From positions 20,636 to 57,255 of the forward strand of contig VAWU01000001.1 of the NCBI GenBank assembly GCA_005888325.1: DNA of 36,620 nucleotides. The letters run 5' to 3'. The notes under the pieces are model-generated. The model worked only from the letters and a program-made list of their open reading frames with translations. It searched no databases and had not been told where the DNA came from. The translations under genes and the position numbers were made by a program. Each line of letters begins with the position of its first letter. Position 1 is the first letter of the stretch. The DNA comes from Actinomycetota bacterium. GTDB taxonomy: Bacteria > Actinomycetota > Acidimicrobiia > Acidimicrobiales > AC-14. Below are positions 15,721-23,836 of this stretch, one piece after another.

Positions 15721-17532
15721 TCACGACTCGCAGCGTGCGGCGGCGCGGGTGACCTCAGGCATTGTCGCCACCACCTCGTCGCGGTAGATGCGAAGCCGGG
15801 CGACACCCCTCGCGACGTGCGGTGAGGCGAGGTCGAGGCTGGCCCAGTCCATCGCCGCCAGTCGCCGGAAGATCGTTCCCGCAGTCATCAGGCGATCGAT
15901 CGACTCGATGCTCAGCGCCGGCCAGCGCGCGCGTGCGATCGAAACGTACGTGACGAGGTCCAGGTGGTTCCTCAAGCACAAACCCTTCGGTGGCGCCAGA
16001 TCGACCGCCGGTACTCCGCGTCCCGCGGTCTCCCAATCCAGCACGTACACGCGCCCGCTTGAGACGGAGGGCTGCAAACGGACATTCTTCGGTCGAAAGT
16101 CGCCGTGGACGAGCGTGACCGGCGCGCCACGGCAGCATGCCTCCAGTTCGGGCCACCGCCGCTCCAACGCGTCGCATGCCGCGATCACCGATTGCAGCTC
16201 CTCGCGGTCAGAGCGCGTGAGCACGGGATTCCCGAGGTTGATGGCGATCCGATCCCGCGCCGCGCGCAGCTGATCGAGCGTGTGATGCACTCCGCGATTC
16301 GGCAGATCCACGCCCGCAACCAACGGCTCGGCAGAGGTGTGCATCGTCGCGAGCCAGGCGCTGACAAGCGATCGCTGGAGCGCGACTGTCGGCGCGAACT
16401 GCATCGCGCCCGCGTCCTCCAAGAAGAGCCAGGTGTGCACTCCATCGGCGACGGCTCCGTAGTAGCGAAGGGCTGTGACCGGCAGACGGGGCAGCACCGA
16501 TTCGTACACGGCCCGCTCGACCGAGCCGGTGGCGGCGAAACAGCGCTTCGCGATCACCGCCGATGCTCCATCGCCAACGCCCGCCAGCCGGTACGCCGCC
16601 GACTTTCCACTCTCGTGTACGACGTCGACGCGTGCCGGGAGGCGGTGTACTTCGCTGAGAGCGCACCACGCCGCCACCGCGGGGTGTGCGCTCCGTTCCG
16701 TCGCGCGCTTCGCCGCGGCTCGCGCCGGCGGTGTCGGGCGGGACCGTCCGGTCGCATCGAAGGAGCCGGTGTGGCACGTGTCGCCGCGGGCAGGAATCAT
16801 CGCCTGCGTCCGCGGACGCGGTACGAGCCGGCCCGCTTCGAGCTGCAGGCGCAGATCGCAGCCGTCGAGCAGTTGCGGACGGTGGGCGACGATGATGCAC
16901 GTGCGACCGGCCATGACGCGTTGCTGGATCTCGATCAGCGCCGCTTCGGTGCCGGTGTCGAGCGCGCTGGTCGGCTCGTCCAGAACGAGAATCGGCGCGT
17001 CCTCGAGGAAGGCGCGGGCCAGCGAGAGTCGCTGACGCTCTCCTCCCGAGAGTCGCATCCCCCGCTCTCCGACAAGCGTGTCGTAGCCGTCGGGCAGCGC
17101 GTCGATGAAGTCATGCGCACATGCGGCCCGGGCCGCGGCGACGATCTCGTCGGCACCCGCATCGGGGCGCGCGTACGCGATGTTCTCGGCAATGCTCGCG
17201 GCGAAGAGCACGGGCTCCTGCAGGACGAAGCCGATCTGGCAGCGCAGGTCGGCCAGCTGGTAGTCGCGCAGGTCCACGCCGTCGAGCAGTATCCGTCCCG
17301 CGATCGGGTCGTACAGGCGGGCGACAAGGCTCACGAGCGTCGTCTTTCCGGCGCCCGTCCTGCCCTCGAGCCCCACCCGGCTACCCGCCTCGATCGCGAA
17401 CGACAGGTCGTGGAGGGCGTCCGGGCAGCCGGTGTACGCGAACGACACGTGCTCGAACACCAGCCGCCCCGACGTTCGCACGACGGAACGCGCGTTCGGG
17501 CGGTCAGGCACCTCCGGCTCCGCTTCGAGCAA
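15721..17532 (-). CDS. ABC transporter ATPase-APH kinase fusion lacking its membrane domain (truncated paralogue)
   Basis: The 603-codon frame begins at TTG 17532. Upstream in-frame codons (GSLASAERIFA) still read as the end of an exporter membrane domain before a stop near 17592. The nucleotide-binding domain (about 10-235) is complete: Walker A GRTGAGKT (57-64), Q-loop VLQEPVLF, signature LSGGERQR, Walker B ILVLDEPT and H-loop AHR. A linker leads to an APH-like domain (about 285-600) with VIAKRC, HGDFRPKN (476-483) and DWE (499-501). It matches the full-length neighbour (17799-20579) from SLASAER onward, so it is a diverged tandem paralogue that lost about 300 residues of transmembrane region. 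It could be a pseudogene, or a soluble ATPase-kinase serving the neighbour as partner subunit. Confidence 0.72.
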   Translation of the reverse strand: MLEAEPEVPDRPNARSVVRTSGRLVFEHVSFAYTGCPDALHDLSFAIEAGSRVGLEGRTGAGKTTLVSLVARLYDPIAGRILLDGVDLRDYQLADLRCQIGFVLQEPVLFAASIAENIAYARPDAGADEIVAAARAACAHDFIDALPDGYDTLVGERGMRLSGGERQRLSLARAFLEDAPILVLDEPTSALDTGTEAALIEIQQRVMAGRTCIIVAHRPQLLDGCDLRLQLEAGRLVPRPRTQAMIPARGDTCHTGSFDATGRSRPTPPARAAAKRATERSAHPAVAAWCALSEVHRLPARVDVVHESGKSAAYRLAGVGDGASAVIAKRCFAATGSVERAVYESVLPRLPVTALRYYGAVADGVHTWLFLEDAGAMQFAPTVALQRSLVSAWLATMHTSAEPLVAGVDLPNRGVHHTLDQLRAARDRIAINLGNPVLTRSDREELQSVIAACDALERRWPELEACCRGAPVTLVHGDFRPKNVRLQPSVSSGRVYVLDWETAGRGVPAVDLAPPKGLCLRNHLDLVTYVSIARARWPALSIESIDRLMTAGTIFRRLAAMDWASLDLASPHVARGVARLRIYRDEVVATMPEVTRAAARCES

Positions 17533-17802
17533 CGCGAAGATGCGTTCGGCGCTGGCGAGCGAGCCCTGGACCGGTGACGACCGCGACCATCAGTCCCGCC
17601 CCTGCTCGGCGCGAGCGCGTCGAGTTGTGCGGCGATGCTTCGTAGCGCGACCCAGTGTGATGATCAGCTCGCTGGCGGTGCTGCTCGTGTACGGGTTGAC
17701 CGTGCGGCTCTCGACCCGCACCGAGTCCCTGACGTCAGGGCTCGCGAGCACCGCGGTGCGGCCGCGCGCCAGCGTCTCGGCATCGGGCAGGTCATGCGTC
17801 AC
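17533..17802 (-). pseudogene. Remnant of the missing N-terminal part of the truncated ABC-APH gene
   Basis: A GTG at 17802 overlaps the stop of the upstream ABC-APH gene as GTGA and opens a 70-codon frame (to 17590) that starts VTHDLPDAETLARGRTAVL. Its first about 50 codons have GC-rich third positions and end near TSSTASELIITLG, after which the frame looks non-coding. Closer to the ATPase, pieces that fit the end of an exporter membrane domain (AQLDALAPSRG, GLMVAVVTG, then GSLASAERIF) appear in different frames. This is consistent with a translationally coupled gene that has suffered a large internal deletion and frameshifts. The first 50 codons were not recognised with certainty; a Wzz-like fragment is possible. 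Confidence 0.45.
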
Positions 17803-20579
17803 GAGATCGACCGGCCGCGCGCATCGAGATCTCCGAGCGCGTCGGCCAGCCCTGATCGGCAGTACTCCAGCTTGCGCACGGGCCTCTCTACCCACGGGCT
17901 GGACAGGGCGTTGCTCTCGCCGTCGATCCAGAGGATGAGCCGCAGGATCGTCCCCATCGCGCCGAGCGCCCGCCATTTGGTCGAGCTCATCCGGCCCCAC
18001 GACGCACCGATCGTTCGACCGTAAGACGCGAAGTCCGTGGCGGCGACATCCGAAGCGGGCACTCCCCAGCCGGCGGTACCCCAGTCCATGACCGACAGCC
18101 GGCGCCCCGAGCTCGGAGTTGAGACCAAGACGTTCTTGGAAGTGAAGTCACCATGCGCAAGGACCGGCGGAAAGCGACGGCCGAAGCGGTCGAGCTCGTC
18201 CCAGGCCGACTCGAGCATCTCTGTCTGCTCGATCACGCGCTGGAGCGACGAGATCGCCTCGTCGGAGAGTGCCGGGTTCTGCAGGCTCTCCTCGATTCTC
18301 TGGCCGGCCGCCTGAAGCTTGGACAGGTACCAGCTCGTCCCGCGGTCGGGAAACCGGTCGGCGAGGTCCAACCTCGCGGTTCTCAGATGCAGCGCACCGA
18401 GCCACTCTCCGGCCAGCCTTCGGTGGTCCGCCACGTCGTCGGCATACGGCACTCCTTCGGCATCCTCGAGGAAGAGCCAGCCCGCGTCTCCGCCGGGGTT
18501 CTCGATCGAGCCGTAGCAGCCGATCGTGGCCAACAGGACCCGCGGGAGGACCTCTTCGTAGACCCGGCGCTCGAGACGGATCCGTTCGAGGCCCGCCTGT
18601 TTGGCGATCACGTTCTCGCGGTTCGGGCCGGCACCGCGTAACCGGTACACCTGCGACTTCCAAACCGGTTTTCCGTTTGGTGTCTTGAGCACCTCGACCG
18701 ACTCGGGCGCGGGTCCGATGTCGAGCCGAAGCCAAGCCGTCGCGGCCGGGTGGTCATCGATCGCCTCGCGGGTCGATGCCGTCCGGCGTGTCCGGCGCGC
18801 GCCATTCCGAGAGCGACGGCGTGCTGCGTGCGTTGCAGTGGTGGAGAGCGCCACGATTCGGCCGTGGTCAATCTCGAGCCGCCGATCGCACTCCTCGAGG
18901 GTGCTCAGACGATGGGCGATCATCAGAGTGGTGCGGCCGGCCATGAGCCGGCGCATCGCGGCCATGATCAGGCGCTCGGTGGCCACGTCCACCGAGCTCG
19001 TGGGCTCGTCCAGAACGAGGATGGGGGCGTCCTTCAGGAACGCCCGCGCCAGTGAGATTCGCTGTCGCTCGCCCCCGGAGAGGCGCATGCCACGTTCGCC
19101 GACAAGCGTGGCGTACCCCTCCGGCAGCTCCGCAATGAAGGTGTGTGCGCTGGCCGCCTCGGCCGCCGCCACGATCTCGTCGTGGCTGGCTTCCGGGCGC
19201 GCGTAGGCGATGTTCTCCGCGATGGAGGCGGAGAACAGGACGGGTTCCTGGAGCACGATGGCGAACTGGTTCCGCAGATCCGCGAGCCTGAGGTCGCGCA
19301 GGTCCACACCGTCGAGAAGGATCGCGCCGCCGGTCGGGTCATAGAGGCGGGTCACCAGGCTGATGAGCGTGGTCTTGCCGGCTCCGGTGGGCCCCGCGAT
19401 CCCGAGCGAGGTTCCGGGATCCAGGGCGAACGAGACGCCGTGGAGAACGGGCGGGTTGCCCGCGTAGGCGAAGCCGACGTCGCGGAACTCGAGGCGACCC
19501 GCCGCCCGCTCGAGCGGGCGGGCGTGAGGCCGCTCGGGCACGTCGGGACTTTCGTCGAGGAGCTCGAAGGTCCGCTCGGCGCTGGCGAGCGAGGACTGCA
19601 GGGTGCCGATCGTGCGGCTCATCGTCTTGAGCGGGCCGTACAGCTGCGTGAGGTACGCCATCACCAGGAGCAGCTCGCCCAGGGTGATCCGACCCGACTG
19701 CACACCGCGGACGCCGATGACCAGGACCGCGGCTGTGCCCAGCGCCGTGGTCAGGTCGATGAGGCCGCCGAAGACACTGTCGGCTGCCGCGATGCGCACC
19801 TTCGCATCGACACCCAGGCGGGAACGGCCGACGAACCGCAGGTGCTCGTGCTCCTCGCGGCCGAAGGCCTTGACCACGCGCAGCGCGGTGAGCGCCTCCT
19901 GGACGACGCCGAACGCCGAGCTCTCCAGCTCCTTGGCGTTGCGGTACCAGCGCCGGGCACGCACTTTGTAGCTGCGAGACAGGACGAACAGCACCGGAGC
20001 CACAGTGAGGGCCACCAGTGCGAGTGGCATGTCGATCTTGGCGGTCACATAGAGCATCGAGACGAGGGCGATCGCGCTGGTGACCAGGGGGATGACGCCG
20101 TCGACGGTCATGCTCTGAATCGCGGTGGCGTCGTACTGGATGCGGTAGATGGAGTCGGTGGATCCGCGCACATCGTGAAACGCCAGCGAGAGGCGCTGCG
20201 CGTGACGGAACAGCCGCGTCCGGAAGGCCAGTGTGAGCCGCTCAGTCGTGCGTGCCCGGAGCACGATGGCGGCCGCCTGCTGGAGCAGGTTCAGCACCAC
20301 CACCGCGAGCAGCAGCCCGGCGACGAGGCCGAGCAGCGAGTCGTTCGATCGCTCGAGCCAGTCGGGCGTCAACGCGGCCAGGGGGCTCGGCAGGGGTTTT
20401 GAACCGATGACGCTGTCGACCGCGATCTTCAAGGGGACGGGCATGAGAAGCAGGATCGGTGTGGCCGCGAGATCAACGAGAAAGATGCCGGCAACTCCCC
20501 GCCAATGCGGTCGCACCTCGCCCGCGACACGACGCAACAGCGCGCGATCACGTGTCCGCTCGGCGGACGTATCAGGCAT
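17799..20579 (-). CDS. ABC exporter (membrane + ATPase) fused to a C-terminal APH-like kinase domain
   Basis: The 926-residue protein starts at ATG 20579, immediately after the stop of the upstream gene. Residues 1-330 are an ABC exporter membrane domain with six hydrophobic helices (about 30-55, 82-105, 160-180, 183-203, 270-292, 298-315). Residues 350-585 are the ATPase: Walker A GPTGAGKT (396-403), LQEPVLF, LSGGERQR (500-507), LVLDEPT and AHR. A basic linker (about 585-605) joins an APH-like kinase domain (about 610-915) with VIAKQAG, the hinge WLFLEDAEG, Brenner motif HGDFTSKN (809-816) and DWG in place of the usual DWE (832-834). As a half-transporter it would act as a homodimer, or with the neighbouring ATPase-kinase. 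The fusion suggests that phosphorylation of a cytoplasmic small molecule or sugar is coupled to export. The exported substrate is unknown. Confidence 0.9.
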   Translation of the reverse strand: MPDTSAERTRDRALLRRVAGEVRPHWRGVAGIFLVDLAATPILLLMPVPLKIAVDSVIGSKPLPSPLAALTPDWLERSNDSLLGLVAGLLLAVVVLNLLQQAAAIVLRARTTERLTLAFRTRLFRHAQRLSLAFHDVRGSTDSIYRIQYDATAIQSMTVDGVIPLVTSAIALVSMLYVTAKIDMPLALVALTVAPVLFVLSRSYKVRARRWYRNAKELESSAFGVVQEALTALRVVKAFGREEHEHLRFVGRSRLGVDAKVRIAAADSVFGGLIDLTTALGTAAVLVIGVRGVQSGRITLGELLLVMAYLTQLYGPLKTMSRTIGTLQSSLASAERTFELLDESPDVPERPHARPLERAAGRLEFRDVGFAYAGNPPVLHGVSFALDPGTSLGIAGPTGAGKTTLISLVTRLYDPTGGAILLDGVDLRDLRLADLRNQFAIVLQEPVLFSASIAENIAYARPEASHDEIVAAAEAASAHTFIAELPEGYATLVGERGMRLSGGERQRISLARAFLKDAPILVLDEPTSSVDVATERLIMAAMRRLMAGRTTLMIAHRLSTLEECDRRLEIDHGRIVALSTTATHAARRRSRNGARRTRRTASTREAIDDHPAATAWLRLDIGPAPESVEVLKTPNGKPVWKSQVYRLRGAGPNRENVIAKQAGLERIRLERRVYEEVLPRVLLATIGCYGSIENPGGDAGWLFLEDAEGVPYADDVADHRRLAGEWLGALHLRTARLDLADRFPDRGTSWYLSKLQAAGQRIEESLQNPALSDEAISSLQRVIEQTEMLESAWDELDRFGRRFPPVLAHGDFTSKNVLVSTPSSGRRLSVMDWGTAGWGVPASDVAATDFASYGRTIGASWGRMSSTKWRALGAMGTILRLILWIDGESNALSSPWVERPVRKLEYCRSGLADALGDLDARGRSIS

Positions 20580-23012
20580 CTACGCCGGACCACCCGCGCA
20601 TGCTGCAATCACCCGGTGGATCATCGGCCCGGAGCGCCACACCCCCCGCGTCAACTCGAGACACGCGAGCGCCGCGACGGCGAAGCCAACCGGGGGCGAC
20701 AGAACGGTCAGCATCATGGCGGCGAGCGCCGTGACCGCGAGCCGGAAACGGAGAAACCGGCGTCGAACGCGTACTTGGACGCAGCCGACCGGGTGCGCGC
20801 TCGTGACCAGCTTGCCGCGCACGAGCGACGATGCGATCACCTCGCCGTCGTGGTCCTCCCAACCGGTGGCGGGTAGAAGCCGAACGTGCACGCGGCGGAG
20901 CGCCGCCACGATGCCGGCCGCGATCTCGGCCCTCGGACGATCGTGCGCGAGCACGCTCACTCCGCCCGAGACGCGCCGCACGAGCGCCGGCAACGCCGGC
21001 TGAGGCGGAAGGTCGCGACGCGCCGGGCCGCCGTAGCGCACGCGACCCCAGCTCCGCACGAGCGGTTGCGCGACGCACAGCCCGGCAACCCCGACCCGAA
21101 AGCGCAATCGACGAGCTCTGGTGCCGCGCGGCGGATGGGCTTGACCGGCATCGACAAGTGCCAGCGCGAGCAGCGCGAAGACGGCGGCGACGGCCGGCAC
21201 GCCGAGCAGCGGGTACACCAGCGCGACCGGCGCACTCAGGATGAGAGCGGTTGCGACCGGCACCCCTACCTGGTGCACGACGTCGAGGAGGTGACCGCCA
21301 CCGCGGTACACCGATTGGAAGGCGCCGGCCCCGTACAAGCCGCGATAGATGCGTTGGCGGCCCCGCCAGGGCACGAGCGGGTTGTACATCCGCCCGGCCC
21401 AGCGGGCCGTGCCCAGTCCCGTGAACCGATCGGGGTGGCGGGCCTCCACGAGCGCCTCGGCGCGTCCGTAGCCACGCTGCTGTCGCAGATAGGCCCGGGC
21501 CCCCGATCGGCGGTGGTGCCAGACGAGCGCGGCGGGATGGAACCCGATGTCCCAGCCTCGGTCGAGCACCCTCCAGCACAGGTCGACGTCGTCGCCGGCG
21601 GCCATGTAGACGGGATCGAACCCGCCGACCTGCTCGAGCACCTCGCGTCGGAAGGCCATGTTGCAACCGGGTAGGTGCTCGGCTCGCTCGTCGGCGATCA
21701 GCACGTGGACGGGTCCGCCCGGGGCCCGCGCCACTCGCTGCGCTCCTTCGGGATCATCCGGGGGTGGGACGTTCGGGCCGCCCGCGCCGCCCACCGTCCC
21801 TTCTTCCATGGCGAGCGCGAGGTAGTACGGCCATTCCGGTGTCGGGTACGCATCGCTGTCGAGATAGGCGACGATCTCCCCCGCGGCGGCGCGGTATCCC
21901 TCGTTGCGGGCCACCGAGAGGCCGGCGTGGTCGATCGTCACCCGCCGAGCTCGAGGGTGGTGGGCCGCGATGTCGGCGGTGGCATCCGTAGAACCGTCGT
22001 CGATGAGCAGGATCTCGAGGTTGGGATAGTCGAGCGCGCAGGTATGCCGGAGACACTCGTCGACGGTGGCGGCCGCGTTGTACGCGCAGATCACCACGCT
22101 GATGGCCGGCCAACGGTCTCGGACGTCAGCGACGGTTCGCCCATTCCATCGCTCGGCCACTGCGAGTGCGGGCCGAGGCGAGCGATCGGCTCGGGTGAGG
22201 CCGAAGTGCCAGCCGTCGACGGCGGTGTCCCCGACCCACCAGTCGTCGGTCCACGAGAACAGACACGTGCCGGCCGCGCCGCTCTCGAGCGCGGTTGCCA
22301 TGAGCCAGTCGATGGTCTCTGCCTGTCGTTCCTCACCCGCCACGGTGGCGGCGTGCAGACCCATCTCGCCCACGACGAGCGGACGGTCACCGGCAAGGTT
22401 CCCGAGTCGCGCGAGGTAGCGACGAAAGTCCTTTCGTTGCTCGAGGAACACGTTGAACGTGATGAAGTCGAGCTCGTCGGTGCAGAGGTATTCGGCCGAC
22501 GGGTAGTTGGCATAGGTGACGAGGCGGTCTTCGTCCTCTTCTCGCACGACGTCCGCGAGCTCCGCGATGACATCGGCGATCGCGCGAGCGCCCACCCAAC
22601 GCAGCACGTCGGCCGGAACCTCATTGCCCAGAGACAGGCCCAACACGACGTCCGCTCCCGCGAGTTGCCGGGCGATCGACCGAACGGTCGTGCGCGCTTC
22701 TCGAGCCACTCGTCGCTTGTCGCGGCGTGAGCTCCCGATGAGATACCTCCAGTCGGGGAAGAACGCGTCGATCAGCAGGTGGAGGCCCCAATCGGCGGCC
22801 AGCTCGAGGAGGTCATCGGGAGGCGGTGTGTAGGTCCGGATCACCGTGAAGCCCGCCTGCTCCATCGCCGCGAGGTCGCGTTTGAGCCCGTCCCGCTCCG
22901 GGAACCGCGCCGCGTCCGCGCGGGGCTGGAACGTCCCGTAGCTCACGCCGCGGAAGTTGAACCTGCGACCGTCGCGCATGAAGTGCTTGCCATCGACGCG
23001 AACGCGGCCCAT
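20580..23012 (-). CDS. Glycoside hydrolase (clan GH-A-like)-GT2 glycosyltransferase fusion, membrane protein
   Basis: The 810-residue protein starts at ATG 23012, four bases after a GAGGGG-type site; the frame is open further upstream but lacks coding character. Residues 1-300 form a TIM barrel like GH2/GH5 enzymes: FNFRGVSYG, FTVIRTYTPP, the acid/base pair in GLSLGNEVP (Glu131) and the nucleophile in LVVGEMGLH (Glu216). Residues 303-560 are a family 2 glycosyltransferase: ISVVICAYNAA, IDDGSTD, AYLDSDAYP (DxD), GCNMAFRREVL, GDDVDLCWR and QQRGYGRAE, a QxxRW-like motif. Hydrophobic helices follow (about 583-623 and near the C-terminus). It probably elongates a glycan at the inner membrane face. 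The GH-A domain may trim or transfer sugars; both Glu are present. First gene of the minus-strand operon. Confidence 0.88.
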   Translation of the reverse strand: MGRVRVDGKHFMRDGRRFNFRGVSYGTFQPRADAARFPERDGLKRDLAAMEQAGFTVIRTYTPPPDDLLELAADWGLHLLIDAFFPDWRYLIGSSRRDKRRVAREARTTVRSIARQLAGADVVLGLSLGNEVPADVLRWVGARAIADVIAELADVVREEDEDRLVTYANYPSAEYLCTDELDFITFNVFLEQRKDFRRYLARLGNLAGDRPLVVGEMGLHAATVAGEERQAETIDWLMATALESGAAGTCLFSWTDDWWVGDTAVDGWHFGLTRADRSPRPALAVAERWNGRTVADVRDRWPAISVVICAYNAAATVDECLRHTCALDYPNLEILLIDDGSTDATADIAAHHPRARRVTIDHAGLSVARNEGYRAAAGEIVAYLDSDAYPTPEWPYYLALAMEEGTVGGAGGPNVPPPDDPEGAQRVARAPGGPVHVLIADERAEHLPGCNMAFRREVLEQVGGFDPVYMAAGDDVDLCWRVLDRGWDIGFHPAALVWHHRRSGARAYLRQQRGYGRAEALVEARHPDRFTGLGTARWAGRMYNPLVPWRGRQRIYRGLYGAGAFQSVYRGGGHLLDVVHQVGVPVATALILSAPVALVYPLLGVPAVAAVFALLALALVDAGQAHPPRGTRARRLRFRVGVAGLCVAQPLVRSWGRVRYGGPARRDLPPQPALPALVRRVSGGVSVLAHDRPRAEIAAGIVAALRRVHVRLLPATGWEDHDGEVIASSLVRGKLVTSAHPVGCVQVRVRRRFLRFRLAVTALAAMMLTVLSPPVGFAVAALACLELTRGVWRSGPMIHRVIAACAGGPA

Positions 23013-23244
23013 CGCCCCCCTCGGGACCGAGCTCGACTGGAGACGTCGTGGGCGGTCCGACCCTCTGCGTGCGCTATCGCTCGGAAGGGCCCAACCGGTT
23101 ACGGGTGTGGCGCGGGAAAGTCGGCAACCGACCTCGGCTCGTAGGCGCCTCGAGGGGACCCAGATCGCCAGAAACGCCTCAATAACAACGGAATCGGGCG
23201 CCCCTACCACTGAGTGTGGCGGAGGGCGGTTTTTGAGGCATCAT
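23013..23244. promoter_or_regulatory. Divergent intergenic region between the glycan/ABC-kinase operon and the sigma gene
   Basis: This 232-base gap separates two divergent starts and must hold promoters for both. An inverted repeat GCCTCAA (23176-23182) and TTGAGGC (23233-23239) spans it, and its right arm overlaps the GAGG ribosome-binding site of the sigma gene. It could sequester that site in the mRNA or be a protein-binding site. The left arm lies beside an A-rich patch (AATAACAACGGAAT). No confident -35/-10 pair was found. Confidence 0.4.
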
Positions 23245-23802
23245 GTGCAGGTGGCGCTGTCCGAGCGATTCGACGAGGTGCTTGCGGCCGCGCAGACCGG
23301 GGCACCCTGGGCCCACGAGGCCATCTATCGCGACCTGCACCCCAACGTGCTCGCCTTCCTCCGCCACCGCACGCTTCACGATGCCGAGGACCTGGCGGCC
23401 GACGTGTTCGTCGCCGTGGCCGAGGGAATTGCCGGCTTCGAGGGCTCGGAGTCACGCTTCCGTTCGTGGGTGTTCACGATTGCCTACCGTCGCCTGACGG
23501 ACCTGCGCCGGCGGGCGGGCCGGCGTCGTACCGACCCGCGCGCGCCCGAGGTCGTCGCCGAGCACTCCACCTTCGGAGACGCCGAGCACGACGTGATGGT
23601 GGCGATCGCCACCCGGTCGGCCCTCGCCCGCATCGCCGCACTGCCTGAGGCTCAGGCCGAGGTGATCCTGCTACGCGTCGTGGCGGACATGGCGGTCGAC
23701 GACGTGGCCACGGTCGTGGGGCGACGCCCGGGAGCGGTCCGCGCCCTGCAGCACCGGGCGCTCCAGCGCCTGGCCCGGGAGCTGCCAGCCGGCGGCCCGT
23801 AA
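23245..23802 (+). CDS. ECF-type RNA polymerase sigma factor
   Basis: The 185-residue protein starts at GTG 23245 (MQVALSERFDEVL), 6 bases after GAGG; GTG 23251 is an alternative. Region 2 shows AIYRDLHPNVLAFLRHRT, DAEDLAADVFVAVAEG and FRSWVFTIAYRRLTDLRRR, the core-binding and -10-recognition helices. Region 4 shows LPEAQAEVILLRVVADM, then DDVATVVGRRPGAVRALQHR, the -35-recognising helix-turn-helix. It directs RNA polymerase to its own regulon. A putative membrane anti-sigma protein follows 34 bases later. The gene is divergent from the GH-GT2/ABC-kinase operon, a natural candidate target, though no matching promoter was identified. Confidence 0.9.
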   Translation: MQVALSERFDEVLAAAQTGAPWAHEAIYRDLHPNVLAFLRHRTLHDAEDLAADVFVAVAEGIAGFEGSESRFRSWVFTIAYRRLTDLRRRAGRRRTDPRAPEVVAEHSTFGDAEHDVMVAIATRSALARIAALPEAQAEVILLRVVADMAVDDVATVVGRRPGAVRALQHRALQRLARELPAGGP

Positions 23803-23836
23803 CCGCTTCGGCCGCCCAGACGATGGCTCCAGCGAG

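Noticed and set aside
16105-17577. 490-codon plus-strand open frame opposite the truncated ABC-APH gene
   Set aside because: It is Arg/Gly-rich with no motif and lies exactly antisense to conserved ATPase and kinase motifs.
19143-20402. 419-codon plus-strand open frame opposite the full ABC-APH gene
   Set aside because: Antisense shadow of the exporter domain; it lacks a start with a ribosome-binding site and any family feature.
14631-20579. Aminoglycoside resistance cassette
   Set aside because: The APH fold is shared by many small-molecule kinases. The domains are diverged, in a biosynthesis/export context, and no integron, transposon or other resistance gene is nearby.
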